In this document: positions 40,996-51,853 of the stretch, in pieces
Layout: every line of letters begins with the position of its first letter
Numbering within the stretch: position 1 is the first letter of the stretch
NCBI RefSeq assembly: GCF_001507665.1
Contig: NZ_CP013910.1
Span: 2,851,501-2,915,500, forward strand
Reading direction: 5' to 3'
DNA: 64,000 nucleotides
From: Deinococcus actinosclerus
GTDB lineage: Bacteria; Deinococcota; Deinococci; Deinococcales; Deinococcaceae
Program-made: the position numbers and the translations under genes
The notes under the pieces: generated by a model
What the model saw: the letters and a program-made list of their open reading frames with translations, nothing else
Database searches by the model: none
Told to the model about the DNA's origin: nothing

Positions 40996-42558
40996 TCAGC
41001 CGGCGGTGACTTCCGCCGCGTCCTCTGCACCCGCACCCGCGCCCTCGGGGCGCAGCAGCGGGAACAGCAGCACGTCCCGGATGGAATCCCGGTCGGTCAT
41101 CAGCATCGCCAGACGGTCCATGCCCATGCCCATCCCGGCGGTGGGCGGCATGCCGTACTCCAGCGCCAGCAGGAAGTCCTCGTCCTGCTCGTGCGCCTCG
41201 TCGTCCCCGGCGTCCCGGCGGGCCGTCTGCGCCTCGAAGCGCTCCCGCTGGTCCAGCGCGTCGTTCAGCTCCGAGTAGATCGGCGCCAGCTCGAAACCCG
41301 CCACGTACAGGTCGGCGCGCTCGGCCAGCCCCTCGCGGTCACGGTGCACCTTCACCAGCGGACTGATCGCCAGCGGCATATCCGTCAGGAAGGTCGGGTT
41401 CTGCAGCAGCGGCTCGACGTACTCGCCGCCCAGCTTGTCCAGCAGCTTGTAGTCCGGGGTCTTGCGGTGCTCGGGGTGGTGCACGTCACTCCACTCGCGC
41501 AGCTTCACGAGATCCAGCGGGTCGAAGTCCAGCCCCGCCTGCTCCTTGAGCGCCGTCACGAAGTCCAGCCGTTTGAACGGCAGCGAGAAGTCCAGTTCAC
41601 GGCCCTGATAGGTGAGTTTCGGCTCGCCCTTCAGGTCCACGACCAGGTCGTGCAGCAGCGTCTCCACGAGCACCATCATGTCGTTGTAGTCGCCGTACGC
41701 GAAGTACGCTTCCAGCATCGTGAATTCCGGGTTGTGCGTCCGGTCGATGCCCTCGTTGCGGTAGTTGCGGCCGATCTCGTACACCCGCTCGAACCCGCCC
41801 ACCAGCAGCCGCTTGAGGTACAGCTCCAGGCTGATGCGCATGCTGAACTCGTGCCCCAGCGCGTTGTGGAACGTCTTGAACGGCTTGGCCTCGGTGCCAC
41901 CAGGGACGACCTGCAACGTGGGGCCCTCAACCTCCATGAAGTCGCGGCTGTCGAGGAAATTCCGGATGAAGCGCAGCATCCGCGAGCGCGTGCGGTACAC
42001 CTCCCGGCTCTCGGGGTTGATCATCAGGTCCACGTAGCGGCGCCGCGCGCGGAGTTCCTCGTCCTGCAGGCCGTGGAACTTGCTGGGCAGCGGGTGCAGG
42101 CTCTTGACCAGTGGCTGCCAGGACGTCACGCGCAGCGTCAGCTGCCCGGTCTTCGTGACGAACGGGAAACCCCGCACGCCGATGATGTCGCCCAGATCGA
42201 TCTTCTTCGTGGGGTCGAAATGCTCTGTGTCCTGCTTGGAGAAGTGCAGCTGGATCTTGCCGTGCTCGTCGGTCAGGTCCGCGAAGGCCGCCTTGCCCAT
42301 GTGACGCATCAGGGTCACGCGCCCGGCCAGCGCGTACTGCACTTCAGGCCACTCCTGCCCGGCCTCCCACTTCGGCGCGCCGTCCTCACCGTGCGTGTCG
42401 GCCGGGTGGGCGGCCAGCACGTCACGGGCGTGATGCGTGCGCGGGTACGTGTAGGGGTGGGCCTCGAAACCCGCGGCCACCTGCGCGTCCAGGTTGTTCA
42501 GGCGGCTGACGGTCTGCTCGTGCAGACCTTCGCGGCGGTTGGGGGAACCATCAGACAT
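40996..42558 (-). CDS. lysS: Lysyl-tRNA synthetase, class II
   Basis: LysRS charges tRNA-Lys in the cytoplasm. The 520-aa protein has the anticodon-binding OB fold ([15 protein letters not shown]), motif 2 ([17 protein letters not shown]) and motif 3 ([13 protein letters not shown]). An Ala/Glu-rich tail extends past the usual end. The ATG 42558 follows TATACT (42566-42571) by 7 nt. Confidence 0.97.
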   Translation of the reverse strand: MSDGSPNRREGLHEQTVSRLNNLDAQVAAGFEAHPYTYPRTHHARDVLAAHPADTHGEDGAPKWEAGQEWPEVQYALAGRVTLMRHMGKAAFADLTDEHGKIQLHFSKQDTEHFDPTKKIDLGDIIGVRGFPFVTKTGQLTLRVTSWQPLVKSLHPLPSKFHGLQDEELRARRRYVDLMINPESREVYRTRSRMLRFIRNFLDSRDFMEVEGPTLQVVPGGTEAKPFKTFHNALGHEFSMRISLELYLKRLLVGGFERVYEIGRNYRNEGIDRTHNPEFTMLEAYFAYGDYNDMMVLVETLLHDLVVDLKGEPKLTYQGRELDFSLPFKRLDFVTALKEQAGLDFDPLDLVKLREWSDVHHPEHRKTPDYKLLDKLGGEYVEPLLQNPTFLTDMPLAISPLVKVHRDREGLAERADLYVAGFELAPIYSELNDALDQRERFEAQTARRDAGDDEAHEQDEDFLLALEYGMPPTAGMGMGMDRLAMLMTDRDSIRDVLLFPLLRPEGAGAGAEDAAEVTAG

Positions 42559-42565
42559 AACCGCC

Positions 42566-42571
42566 AGTATA
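42566..42571 (-). promoter_or_regulatory. -10 box of lysS, leaderless type
   Basis: TATACT on the minus strand, 7 nt from the lysS ATG. Confidence 0.6.
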
Positions 42572-42676
42572 GGCCGCGCCCCACACGCCGCGCCCACCCG
42601 ACGTCCAGTTCACGGCCTGCCAGAGAACGGGCCGGAGGCAGACCGCACGCGGCGACCTGCCTCCCCAGTGCTGGAG

Positions 42677-43165
<489 letters not shown>

Positions 43166-43309
43166 TCTAGAGCCTCCGTTGCGCCGCCGGGCCGAACCCG
43201 GCGAGGACTTGAATCGTGGGTTGCTGAGAATTCGCCGCGCATTCTGCCACACACCCCCCACCCTGACAACGAGGTTTGCTAGAACCCCCCCTCACACGCC
43301 CCCGGCGGT

Positions 43310-44461
43310 TCAGGCCGCCGCGCGCGCGCCGCGCCGTGCCAGCGCCGTAAACAGCAGCATCAGCGCCGCGAGGACCGCGAGCGTCACCGGCACCGCCCCC
43401 GCCCCGAAACGCGCGAACGCCTGCCCCAGCAGCCACGGCGAGAGCACCCCACCCAGCGAGCCGGCCACCAGCAGCAGCGGCACCAGCCGCGCGCTAAGCA
43501 CCTGCGAGAGCCACGCCAGGGTCGTGCCGAACACCGGGGCCAGCGCCAGCCCGGACAGGATCACGGCCAGCGGGGCCAGCGCGGGCACCCACATGGTCAG
43601 GGCCAGGGCCACGAGCGCCGCGCCGCAGCTCAGCACCACGCGCGGCGCGCCCACGCGGCCCGCGAACACGCCGGTCAGGACGCGCCCCACCGTCAGTGCC
43701 GCCCAGAAGGCACTCAGGGTCAGGGCCGCGCCGGGCAGTCCCCGCTCGGTCAGGTACCGTGACGCCCACGCGCCGTACCCGGCCTCCAGGCCCACGTAAC
43801 ACACGATCAGCGCCGCGAACAGCGCCGCCTGCACGGCGGGGCGCGCCGGAGTGGGCGCGTCCGCTGCCCGCGCGGGCGCGTGGATGCCCGGCACGCCCCA
43901 CACCCGCCCCACCACGAACGTCACCGCACACAGCGCCGCGACCGCCAGGAACGGCCCCGCCAGTCCGCCCGGCGTGCCGTCCGCGCGGCCCAGGCCCACG
44001 ACCAGCAGCGGCGCGATCATGCTGCCCACCCCGAACACCGCGTTCACGAGGTTCACGGCGCGCGCCCCCACGCTCGCGTACGCGGCGTTCAGGCAGGCAC
44101 TCACGCCGCCCAGCCCGAAGCCGCCCAGGAACGCCGACGCGACCGCCAGCGGCCACAGCGGCGCGAACACCACGCCCGTCACGCCCAGCGCCAGCAGCAG
44201 CAGGCTCCAGGACACTCCGGCCCGCACGCTCACGCGGCGCAGCAGCAGCCCCATCAGGGGGGGCGCGACCGCCGACCCCAGGAAGTGCGCGCTGGCGATC
44301 ACGCCCACCGACGCGGTACTCACGCCGAAGCGCGCCTGGAACAGCCCGAACGCCGGGCCGTACATCGCCTGGATCAGGCCCAGCGTGAAGAACGCCGCCA
44401 CCCCCACCGCCAGCAGCGTCCACGAGAGCGGCGGCGGGGCGGCGGGGCGGGCAGTCGTCAC
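43310..44461 (-). CDS. Major facilitator superfamily transporter
   Basis: The 383-aa protein has about 12 hydrophobic helices, the loop P-L-M-G-L-L-L-R-R after TM2 and a central charged loop. It is FucP/YbjJ-like rather than a known drug pump; the substrate is unknown. The start is GTG 44461, 6 nt after TAGCGT (44468-44473). Confidence 0.85.
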   Translation of the reverse strand: MTTARPAAPPPLSWTLLAVGVAAFFTLGLIQAMYGPAFGLFQARFGVSTASVGVIASAHFLGSAVAPPLMGLLLRRVSVRAGVSWSLLLLALGVTGVVFAPLWPLAVASAFLGGFGLGGVSACLNAAYASVGARAVNLVNAVFGVGSMIAPLLVVGLGRADGTPGGLAGPFLAVAALCAVTFVVGRVWGVPGIHAPARAADAPTPARPAVQAALFAALIVCYVGLEAGYGAWASRYLTERGLPGAALTLSAFWAALTVGRVLTGVFAGRVGAPRVVLSCGAALVALALTMWVPALAPLAVILSGLALAPVFGTTLAWLSQVLSARLVPLLLVAGSLGGVLSPWLLGQAFARFGAGAVPVTLAVLAALMLLFTALARRGARAAA

Positions 44462-44531
44462 GCCGGGACGCTATCACCCGCCGGGGCTGCCGGGGCGGTC
44501 CCCTGTCCATCCGGCCCCGGCCACCCTGCAC

Positions 44532-45500
44532 TCAGCGGGGCAGGGTCACCAGGCCGTAACGGACGTAACTGGTGCCGGCCCCGGCATCGTAGGCGACGTA
44601 CCCGATGCTGGGACCGATCAGGACCGGCAGGCCGTCCACGCGGAACATCACGTCCCCGTCCGCCGCGCTGTACCGGCCGGTCCAGTCCCGGGCAGCGCGG
44701 GCGCGCACGGCACCCACCCCGAAGCCCGCCTGTCCCGGCAGGCGGTACGTGAGGTCCCCGCTAGTGGAATGGGCGCGCGCCAGGTTGAAGTCGGCAATGG
44801 CGACCTCCCCGACCGTGAACCGCTCGAAGTGAGAGGCGTTCAGCGTGAGGCCCTGTGCGAGCGGGGCGTTCAGGGCCAGGTTCACGTCCACGCTGCCCTG
44901 CGCCTTGCCCTGCACCGGGAATGCGTACAGGCGCGCAGTGGTGGACAGCCCGGTATTCACGCCGCCGATGGCCCTGCCGTACCCGGCGCTGACCTCCGAC
45001 TGGGTGTAGGGCGCGGTCACGGCGCCCTGCTGCGCGATCCCGACGTTGTTCAGGAACCGGACCTTACCGCCGTCCACCTGGGTGGCGTAGCCCACACTGA
45101 AGTGCGAGTGGGCCCCGCGGCCCTGCACCAGCCCGCTCCACTGGAGCCCGGCGGCGGGGGCGTTCGTCAGTTCGGCCTTGGGGACGTTGTAGAACACGCC
45201 CGCAGCGGCGCTCAGGCTGCCGAGCTGCGCGCTGAGGCCGTAATCGGTGTACGTGGGGGCCTTGACCAGGGTGAGGCGCAGGTCGGCCTTGACGGGCAGG
45301 GGCAGGTACCGCACGCCGAATCCGTCGGTGCTGCTGGCGACGAGCTGCGTGCTGCCGAAGCGCCCGAAGTAGTCGGGGGGCAGCTGGAATCCCCCGGCGG
45401 GAGCGGGCGGGGCGGTCTGGGCGGACGCCAGGCCGGTCAGGGTCAGACCGAGAGCGGTCAGGGCAGAGGCCGTGAGGCGGGCAGGGGCAGGAAATCGCAC
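44532..45500 (-). CDS. Outer-membrane-type beta-barrel protein, hypothetical
   Basis: The 322-aa protein has a signal peptide (A-S-A-L-T-A-L-G-L-T-L-T-G-L-A-S-A-Q-T) and a body of alternating strands (G-V-R-Y-L-P-L-P-V-K-A-D-L-R-L, G-D-V-M-F-R-V), ending with aromatic/proline residues. It is probably a surface or outer-membrane barrel. GTG 45500 is favoured: TTGACG, an 18-nt spacer and CAGGAT lie just upstream, 6 nt from the start. Confidence 0.75.
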   Translation of the reverse strand: MRFPAPARLTASALTALGLTLTGLASAQTAPPAPAGGFQLPPDYFGRFGSTQLVASSTDGFGVRYLPLPVKADLRLTLVKAPTYTDYGLSAQLGSLSAAAGVFYNVPKAELTNAPAAGLQWSGLVQGRGAHSHFSVGYATQVDGGKVRFLNNVGIAQQGAVTAPYTQSEVSAGYGRAIGGVNTGLSTTARLYAFPVQGKAQGSVDVNLALNAPLAQGLTLNASHFERFTVGEVAIADFNLARAHSTSGDLTYRLPGQAGFGVGAVRARAARDWTGRYSAADGDVMFRVDGLPVLIGPSIGYVAYDAGAGTSYVRYGLVTLPR

Positions 45501-45566
45501 CTGCCCATCCTGACGGTGAACCCTGAGGGTCGTCAAAGGCCGCCTCATGAGTGCCGCCCCGCCCGG

Positions 45567-47861
45567 TCAGCGGCGGATGTTCACGATGGTCACGCCGTGC
45601 CCGCCCTGGTTGGGTTCGGCGTCGTGGAAGGACTCGACCTTCTTGTCGTTTTTCAGGTACTCGCGCAGCAGGCGCCTCAGGACACCCTGGCCCTTGCCGT
45701 GCACGACGCGCAGCGGGGTTTCCTTCAGGGCGTGGGCCTCGAGGATGGCGGTGCGGAGTTCCTCGACGGCCTCCTCGACACCCATGCCCCGCAGCTGGAG
45801 TTCCTTCAGGGCGGCGGTGGGCGCGGTGCCGGTGAAGCGGGGGCCGCGCGTCTTAGGGGCGCTGACCTTGGCTTCCTGCTTGAGGCGCACGTCGCGGCGC
45901 TTCACGCCGACTTTCATGACGCCGAGCTGCACGACCAGATCGTCGCCGCGCAGTTCGAGCACCTGCCCGCTGGCGTTGTACGCGGGGACGTCCACGCTGC
46001 TGCCCACCCGGATGGGGTCGCCGCGGTCCTCGCGCGGGGCGGGGGCGGGGCGGGTCTTCTGCGCGGCGACGCGCAGCTCGCGCAGTTCCTGCATGACGCG
46101 CGGGCGGGCGCTGTCCTCCTGCGCGCGGGCCCGCAGCGTCCGGACGCGCTCGACAGCGTCGGCGTACAGGGATTCGGCCTTCTGGCTGGCCTCGGCGAGC
46201 ATCTCGTTCCGGCGGGCTTCGAGGGTCTCGCGCTCGGCGCGGACGCGGCCCAGTTCGGCCTCGGCGTCGCGCCGGGCGGCCGCCGTGGCGTCCAGCTGGG
46301 CGCGCAGGTCGGCCCGCTCGCGTTCCAGGCCCTCCAGCATGCGTTCCATCAGGCCCGCGTCGGGGCCCAGCAGCTCCTCGGCGCGGCCCAGCACGTCGGC
46401 CGGGAGCCCCATGCGCTGCGCGATGGCGAGTGCGAACGAGCGGCCCGGCTGCCCCACCTGCAGGGCGTACGTGGGGGCCAGGGTGTCCACGTTGAAGCCC
46501 ATGCTGGCGTTCTTCAGCCCCGGCGTTTCCAGCGCGAACAGTTTCAGCGGCGAGAGGTGCGAGGTGATCACGCCGCGCGCGTCCTGCGTGAGCAGGCACT
46601 CGATCAGCGCCTGGGCGAGTGCGGCGCCCTCGTTGGGGTCGGTGCCGCTGCCCAGCTCGTCCACGAGGACCAGCGTGTCCGGCGCGGCGTGGCGCAGCAC
46701 GTACCGCAGGTGCTTGAGGTGAGACGCGAAGGTGGACAGGCTCGCCTCGATGCTCTGCTCGTCCCCGATGTCCACCAGCACGTCGCGCACGACCGGCAGC
46801 CGCGCACTGGCCGCCGCGACGTACATCCCGCACTGGTGCATCAGCACCGCGAGGCCCAGCGTCTTGATCGTCGCGGTCTTGCCGCCCATGTTCGGCCCGG
46901 TGATGAGCAGCAGTTTCGTCTCGCCCAGCGCGAGATCGTTCGCCACCGGATTCTCGATCAGCGGGTGGCGCACCTCGCGCAGGTCGTACGAGCCGCCTTC
47001 CACCTGCTCGGGGCGGTTCAGGCGCCAGTCGCGGGCCAGCCGCGCCTTCGCGGCGATCAGGTCCAGCTCGCCGATCACGGCCAGCGTCATGGGCACGGCC
47101 ATGTCGGAGGCGAGCAGGCCCGACAGTTCCGTCAGGATGCGGCGCATCTCGGCCTCCTCGTCGAGGATCAGGCGGGTGAGTTCATTGTTCAGCTGCGTGA
47201 CGGCCGCCGGTTCCACGAAGTACGTCTGCCCGGTCGCGGAGGCGTCCACGATGATGCCCTGCACCTGCCCCACGCGGCTGGCCTGCACCGGCAGCACGTA
47301 GCGGTCGCGGCGGATCGTGACGATGTGTTCCTGCAGCACGTCCGCCCACTTGTCCAGCGTGGCCGCCAGCCGCTCGCGGATGCGCCCCCGCAGCGGCTCG
47401 ATGCGCTTCCGCAGGTCCCGCAGGCGCGGACTGGCGTCGTCGCGCACGCCGCCGTCGCGGTCCAGCGCGGACAGCACCCGCCGCACGAGTTCACTGTGGT
47501 CGCCCAGGTCCACCGCGAGTTCCCGCAGCGGCCCGCGTGAATTCGCGGTGATGGCGCGCTTGACGGTCATCGCGCCGTCCAGCGAGTACGCGGCGTTCAG
47601 CAGTTCCTGCCCGGCCAGCACGCGGCCCTCGCCGGCGCGGGCGTGCAGGTCACGGATGTCCTGAATGCCGCCCAGGCTGAGGCTCACGCCGAACAGCGCG
47701 TCCTCGACCTCGTCCAGTTCCCGCGCGATCCGCCCCGCGTCATCCGAGGGGCGCAGGGCCCGGGCGCGCTCGGCACCCAGCGTCGTGGCACTCCGCTCCG
47801 CCAGGGCAGACAGGACGCGGGGAAAATCAAGGGCGGACAGGGCGCGGGCATCGAAGGACAT
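45567..47861 (-). CDS. mutS2: Endonuclease MutS2
   Basis: The 764-aa protein has the MutS core and ABC ATPase ([20 protein letters not shown]), a coiled-coil region (520-610) and a C-terminal Smr domain. It lacks the mismatch-recognition domain of MutS1, so it probably suppresses recombination and resolves branched DNA or collided ribosomes. The Smr motif reads L-Q-L-R-G instead of L-D-L-R/H-G, while V-H-G-K-G-Q-G is kept. Confidence 0.97.
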   Translation of the reverse strand: MSFDARALSALDFPRVLSALAERSATTLGAERARALRPSDDAGRIARELDEVEDALFGVSLSLGGIQDIRDLHARAGEGRVLAGQELLNAAYSLDGAMTVKRAITANSRGPLRELAVDLGDHSELVRRVLSALDRDGGVRDDASPRLRDLRKRIEPLRGRIRERLAATLDKWADVLQEHIVTIRRDRYVLPVQASRVGQVQGIIVDASATGQTYFVEPAAVTQLNNELTRLILDEEAEMRRILTELSGLLASDMAVPMTLAVIGELDLIAAKARLARDWRLNRPEQVEGGSYDLREVRHPLIENPVANDLALGETKLLLITGPNMGGKTATIKTLGLAVLMHQCGMYVAAASARLPVVRDVLVDIGDEQSIEASLSTFASHLKHLRYVLRHAAPDTLVLVDELGSGTDPNEGAALAQALIECLLTQDARGVITSHLSPLKLFALETPGLKNASMGFNVDTLAPTYALQVGQPGRSFALAIAQRMGLPADVLGRAEELLGPDAGLMERMLEGLERERADLRAQLDATAAARRDAEAELGRVRAERETLEARRNEMLAEASQKAESLYADAVERVRTLRARAQEDSARPRVMQELRELRVAAQKTRPAPAPREDRGDPIRVGSSVDVPAYNASGQVLELRGDDLVVQLGVMKVGVKRRDVRLKQEAKVSAPKTRGPRFTGTAPTAALKELQLRGMGVEEAVEELRTAILEAHALKETPLRVVHGKGQGVLRRLLREYLKNDKKVESFHDAEPNQGGHGVTIVNIRR

Positions 47862-47976
47862 CTCCTACGGAGCATAGCGGCCCCCGCATGGAATGACCGT
47901 GCGCCGAGTGGCTTAGAAAGCCTTATCCTAATTCCCGCCGCACCTGTGGCCCATGTCCGTCCCCTACCCTGCATGC

Positions 47977-48435
47977 ATGAAACTCGCCGAGGCCCTGATC
48001 ACCCGCGCCGACCTCCAGAAACGCGCCGCGCAGCTCGAGGAGCGGCTCGTGAAGAACCTGCTCGTACAGGAAGGCGAGGCGCCCGCCGAGGACCCCCAGG
48101 CGCTGCTACGCGAGTTCATGGAAGTCGCCGCGCAGCTCGAGGCCCTCCTGCCGCGCATTCACCGCGCGAACCTCAGCGCCACGCTGCCCGGCGGGGAGAC
48201 GCTCACGGACGCCCTGACCCGCCGCGACCTGCTCGACCTGCGCCTGAAGGTCCTGCGCCGCGCCGCCGCCACCGCCAGCGAACGCCCCACCCGCTACAGC
48301 AACAGCGAGGTCCGCATCCTCTCCGCGCTGCCCGCCCGCGACCTGCAGGCGCAGGTGGACACCCTGGCCAAGGCGCGGCGCGAACTGGACACGCAGCTGC
48401 AACAGGCCAACTGGTTGACGGACCTGCCCGAATAG
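47977..48435 (+). CDS. DIP1984-family protein
   Basis: The 152-aa helical protein (M-K-L-A-E-A-L-I-T-R-A-D-L-Q, central N-L-S-A-T-L-P-G-G, final Q-A-N-W-x-T-D-L) matches the DIP1984 family, whose function is unknown. TACCCT (47965-47970) lies exactly 6 nt before this ATG, which excludes the upstream ATG at 47953 whose frame would include the box. Confidence 0.88.
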   Translation: MKLAEALITRADLQKRAAQLEERLVKNLLVQEGEAPAEDPQALLREFMEVAAQLEALLPRIHRANLSATLPGGETLTDALTRRDLLDLRLKVLRRAAATASERPTRYSNSEVRILSALPARDLQAQVDTLAKARRELDTQLQQANWLTDLPE

Positions 48436-48628
48436 GCCCACACTGCCGCTCGGGGACGGCCGCGCGGGCGGAGACCTACCCCGCAGCGGGGAACACGCTG
48501 CACCCCTGAAGACGCCGGGGCGGCGTCGCCGGACCGACCGGCCCCACCGGGCACGCCCAGCACACTGCACCCCTCACCCGGCACCGCGCACCCCTCACGA
48601 CCACGGCCTCGACGCCGGACCGCCCCCA

Positions 48629-48664
48629 CCCCGCCCTCCGCACCCCGGAGCGGCGGGGGCTTTT
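48629..48664 (+). terminator. GC-rich terminator
   Basis: CCCCGCC-CTCCG pairs with CGGAG-GGCGGGG (one bulge) and ends in CTTTT. It follows the DIP1984 gene. The stretch 48436-48628 before it holds no gene that I can see. Confidence 0.7.
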
Positions 48665-48671
48665 CATGCCT

Positions 48672-49615
48672 TCATGCCCGCGCGGCGTCCAGTGCCGCCA
48701 TGAAGGCGCGTGGGTCGTCCACCGCCCCTGTCACCTGTGGCCGCCCCAGGAAGCCGTGCAGCGTGACGGGCCGCGCAAAGTGCAGGGTGACGTTCGCCCG
48801 CGCCTGACGGTGCAGAGGCAACACGCCCGCGTCACTGGACGCGCCCGCCTGCACCTGCGCGAGGTCACTCAGGGCCACGCTGCCGGTCCAGAGCAGGCCC
48901 ACGTTCAGGTGCAGCCGCTCGCCCAGCACCACCCCCCACGCCCGCAGGGCCCGCAGCTGCCCCGCGCACCACAGGGCGCCCAGCGCGTTCACGAGCAGGT
49001 GCACGAGCGCCGCCCGCTCATCCCGCGCCGCCAGCAGGAATGAACTCCGCGCCCGCCCCCGTGGACGACCGGAACGCCGCGCCACGCGGCCCGCGCGCGC
49101 CCCAGCAGGTGCGTCCACACCGCCCCCTCCCACGCCAGCCACGCCCCCAGGCCCGAGCGGGGCGTCACGCGCGACCACGACACGATCCGCCGCTCCAGGC
49201 CCTCCAGCCGCGCCGCGCCCGCCGGGAGGGGCCGCGTCAGGCCGAACGCCACCACGCCCAGCCCCACCAGCCCCAGCGCCACCGCGACCGGCCACCACCC
49301 GCGCGACAGCGGCAGCAGCAGCCACGCCACCAGCACGCCCCGCACGAGCACCCACGCCAGCGCCTCCGGGTGCCGCTCGCCCCGCAACCGCGTGCGGGAC
49401 GCGATCAGCGCCGCGCTCACCGTCAGGTCGAACAGGGCCAGCCCCACCAGCCAGGGCCGCACCTCCGGCGGGACCCGCCCCGCCAGCAGGAACACCAGCG
49501 CCACCGTCACGCCCGGCAGCACCCACTCCGCATTCAGCCGCACCCACGCCCGCCCTGCCACCGGCACTGCCAGCATCACGACCCCCCAGGACCACCCGGA
49601 ACCGGGCGCCCACAC
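48672..49615 (-). pseudogene. Membrane protein of unknown function, interrupted by a -1 frameshift
   Basis: The upstream frame (GTG 49615 to about 49056) encodes four or five hydrophobic segments and ends R-G-V-P-V-V-H-G. A second frame continues with S-S-F-L-L-A-A-R-D-E-R-A-A-L to A-L-D-A-A-R-A at 48672. One extra base in the C run at 49056-49060 joins them into one protein of about 314 aa. The family is not recognised. The second half alone lacks a start. Confidence 0.7.
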
Positions 49616-49624
49616 GCACTTGAA

Positions 49625-49639
49625 GTACGGTCACCGTAC
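49625..49639. promoter_or_regulatory. Perfect 15-bp palindrome
   Basis: GTACGGT and ACCGTAC flank one C just upstream of the membrane-protein gene (GTG 49615). It could be an operator; it also contains TACGGT, a -10-like sequence, on the minus strand. Confidence 0.4.
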
Positions 49640-49677
49640 CCGGTGAGGGGGACCGGATTGTCCCGGCAGAGCAACGC

Positions 49678-50130
49678 CTATCCGCACCCGCTCCGCCGTT
49701 CCAGTTCAAGCAGGTGCTCATGCATCCGCCAGAGTTGACGGGCGACCCGTCTGAGGGCTTGAGCCTCCGGCGTGGCGTTCAACTCGGCGAGCAGCGCAGG
49801 TAACTCCTGCGTGACGAGCTGCGCTTCCTGGCCCGTTGCTCGATCCGTCCTCGTGCGAAGACGCCACACGCGCCGGGGCAGAGTTTCTATCGTCTGCCGC
49901 GCCGCTGTGACCGTTGCCTGCTTCGCCCACCAGTCGCCGTACTCCACGAGAGGGCGTCCCACACCGAGCATCCGCTCGACGATCTGGGCCATGACATGGT
50001 CGTCCTCAATCACGACGAAACTCTCGCCCGTGACGGCATTCAGTGGCATCAGACGACCATCGGCGAAGCGCGCCACCACCCACTCACGGCTGCGGCTATC
50101 CCAGAGAGGCGCGTAATCCGAGACATTCAC
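49678..50130 (-). CDS. Hypothetical protein (150 aa)
   Basis: I do not recognise this protein. It is acidic at the N terminus with F-A-D-G-R-L-M-P-L-N-A-V and a charged helical C-terminal half (L-L-E-L-E-R-R-S-G-C-G). GC is visibly lower (about 60%) than neighbours, hinting at acquisition. ATG 50130 is preceded by TACACT about 11 nt upstream and GAGTG. Confidence 0.65.
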   Translation of the reverse strand: MNVSDYAPLWDSRSREWVVARFADGRLMPLNAVTGESFVVIEDDHVMAQIVERMLGVGRPLVEYGDWWAKQATVTAARQTIETLPRRVWRLRTRTDRATGQEAQLVTQELPALLAELNATPEAQALRRVARQLWRMHEHLLELERRSGCG

Positions 50131-50153
50131 TCAGACGAGTGTAGTCGGCGAAT

Positions 50154-51434
50154 CTACTCCGCTCCCCCCTCGCCGTGCGCGTCCCGGAGTTTGCGCCAGC
50201 GGTCGGCGACGCGGGCCTCCCAGCCCTCGCCGGTGGGGGCGTAGAGCCCCAGTTGTACGCCGTCGGGCAGGTAGTCCTGCCGGAAGCTGCCTTCGGGGTC
50301 GTCGAAGTAGTACGCGTACCCCTTGCCGTAGCCCTGAACGCGCATGAGGGCGGTGGGGGCGTTGCGCAGATGCAGCGGGATGGGCAGGCTTTCCCCTTCG
50401 CGGACGGCGTTCAGGGCGTTCTTCCACGCGACGTACACCGAGTTGCTCTTGGGGGCCAGGGCGAGGTACACGACCGCCTGCGCCAGCGCGAGGTCGCCTT
50501 CGGGACTGCCGAGGAACTCGACGGTGTCGCGCGCGGCGATGCACAGCCGGAGGGCCTGCGGGTCGGCGAGGCCGATGTCCTCGGCGGCCATGCGGACCAC
50601 GCGCCGCGCGACGTACAGGGGGTCGGCGCCGCCCTCGACCATGCGGGCCAGCCAGTACAGCGCGCCGTCGACGTGGCTGCCGCGCACGCTCTTGTGCAGC
50701 GCGCTGATGAGGTTGTAGAAGTCCTCGCCGTTCTTGTCCATCTGCGGCAGGTGCCGCCCGAACGCCTCGGTGATCGCGTCGGGCGTGACGGGGTTACTCA
50801 GGGTGCTGGCGACTTCCAGGGTGCTCAGGGCGCGTCGGGCGTCCCCCTCGGCGAGTCGGGCGAGGAGGTCCAGCGCTTCCGGCTCGGCGGTCACGCCGCT
50901 CAGGCCGCGCGGGTCGGTCAGGGCGCGGTCCAGCAGGCCGCGCACCTCCTCCGGCGTCAGGGCTTCGAGCACCAGCGTGCGGGCGCGCGAGCGCAGGGCG
51001 GGGTTCACCTCGAAGCTGGGGTTCTCGGTGGTCGCGCCGATCAGGGTCAGCAGGCCCGATTCGACGTGCGGGAGCAGCGCGTCCTGCTGCGCCTTGTTGA
51101 AACGGTGGATCTCATCGAGGAAGAGGATGGTCTTCTGCCCCCGCCCGCGCAGGCGTTCGGCTTCCGTGACCGCCTCCCGCACGTCCTTGACCCCCGCCGT
51201 GACCGCCGAGAGCGGGATGAAGTGCGCGCCGACCTCGCCGGCCAGCAGCCGGGCCAGGGTGGTCTTGCCCACGCCGGGCGGGCCCCACAGGATCAGGCTG
51301 CCCAGCCGCCCGGACTGGAGGACGCGCGTGAGCGGCCTGCCGGGGCCGAGCAGGTGCGTCTGACCCACGACCTCCGCGACGGTGCGGGGCCGCAGGCGTT
51401 CGGCGAGGGGAGCGGGCGGGTCGAACAGCGTCAC
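50154..51434 (-). CDS. rarA: Replication-associated recombination protein A
   Basis: RarA (426 aa) is an AAA+ ATPase related to the clamp-loader, acting at stalled forks. The N-terminal [13 protein letters not shown], Walker A (G-P-P-G-V-G-K-T-T), Walker B (F-L-D-E-I-H-R-F) and sensor N-P-S-F are visible, with the tetramerisation tail [11 protein letters not shown] at the end. GTG 51434 follows TATCCT (51441-51446) by 6 nt; upstream codons of the frame do not belong to the family. Confidence 0.95.
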   Translation of the reverse strand: MTLFDPPAPLAERLRPRTVAEVVGQTHLLGPGRPLTRVLQSGRLGSLILWGPPGVGKTTLARLLAGEVGAHFIPLSAVTAGVKDVREAVTEAERLRGRGQKTILFLDEIHRFNKAQQDALLPHVESGLLTLIGATTENPSFEVNPALRSRARTLVLEALTPEEVRGLLDRALTDPRGLSGVTAEPEALDLLARLAEGDARRALSTLEVASTLSNPVTPDAITEAFGRHLPQMDKNGEDFYNLISALHKSVRGSHVDGALYWLARMVEGGADPLYVARRVVRMAAEDIGLADPQALRLCIAARDTVEFLGSPEGDLALAQAVVYLALAPKSNSVYVAWKNALNAVREGESLPIPLHLRNAPTALMRVQGYGKGYAYYFDDPEGSFRQDYLPDGVQLGLYAPTGEGWEARVADRWRKLRDAHGEGGAE

Positions 51435-51525
51435 CCGCGCAGGATACGGGCGGAGCGCCGCAGGAATTGGGAGGCGGGGCGCGGTCCGGCGGGCCTCATG
51501 GCGTCCCCTCCGGCACAATGACCGC

Positions 51526-51795
51526 ATGGACGACACGCTGCGCCACCAGATCGACCTCGCCGCCTTCCCCGCCGACGTGCAGGTCACGCACGTTCCCGGT
51601 CCCGGCGTCGTGCTGCGCGCCACGCGGGAGGGCCGGGGCCTGGAACTCCAGGTGACGCCCGACGCCCAGCGCATCTACGGCGAGGGCCCCGCCCTGTCCG
51701 CCGCCCTCGCGCAGCTGAAACAGGCCGCCGCGCAGGGCCTCCCGGACACGCATCCGGACGGCGGCTTCGAGCGGCTGGTCTTCATCGGGGACTGA
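51526..51795 (+). CDS. Small hypothetical protein (89 aa)
   Basis: This 89-aa protein alternates strands and helices ([15 protein letters not shown] and [10 protein letters not shown]) and has no named domain. ATG 51526 lies 6 nt after CACAAT. It diverges from rarA. Confidence 0.7.
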   Translation: MDDTLRHQIDLAAFPADVQVTHVPGPGVVLRATREGRGLELQVTPDAQRIYGEGPALSAALAQLKQAAAQGLPDTHPDGGFERLVFIGD

Positions 51796-51853
51796 CAGCC
51801 GGGCAACCCCTCAGTCGGCGGCGCTGACCAATTCTCCTCAAAGAAACTGGGAA

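Noticed and set aside
43851..47540. 1229-codon plus-strand frame across an MFS gene and mutS2
   Set aside because: It is a shadow of mutS2 and its neighbours and has no domain.
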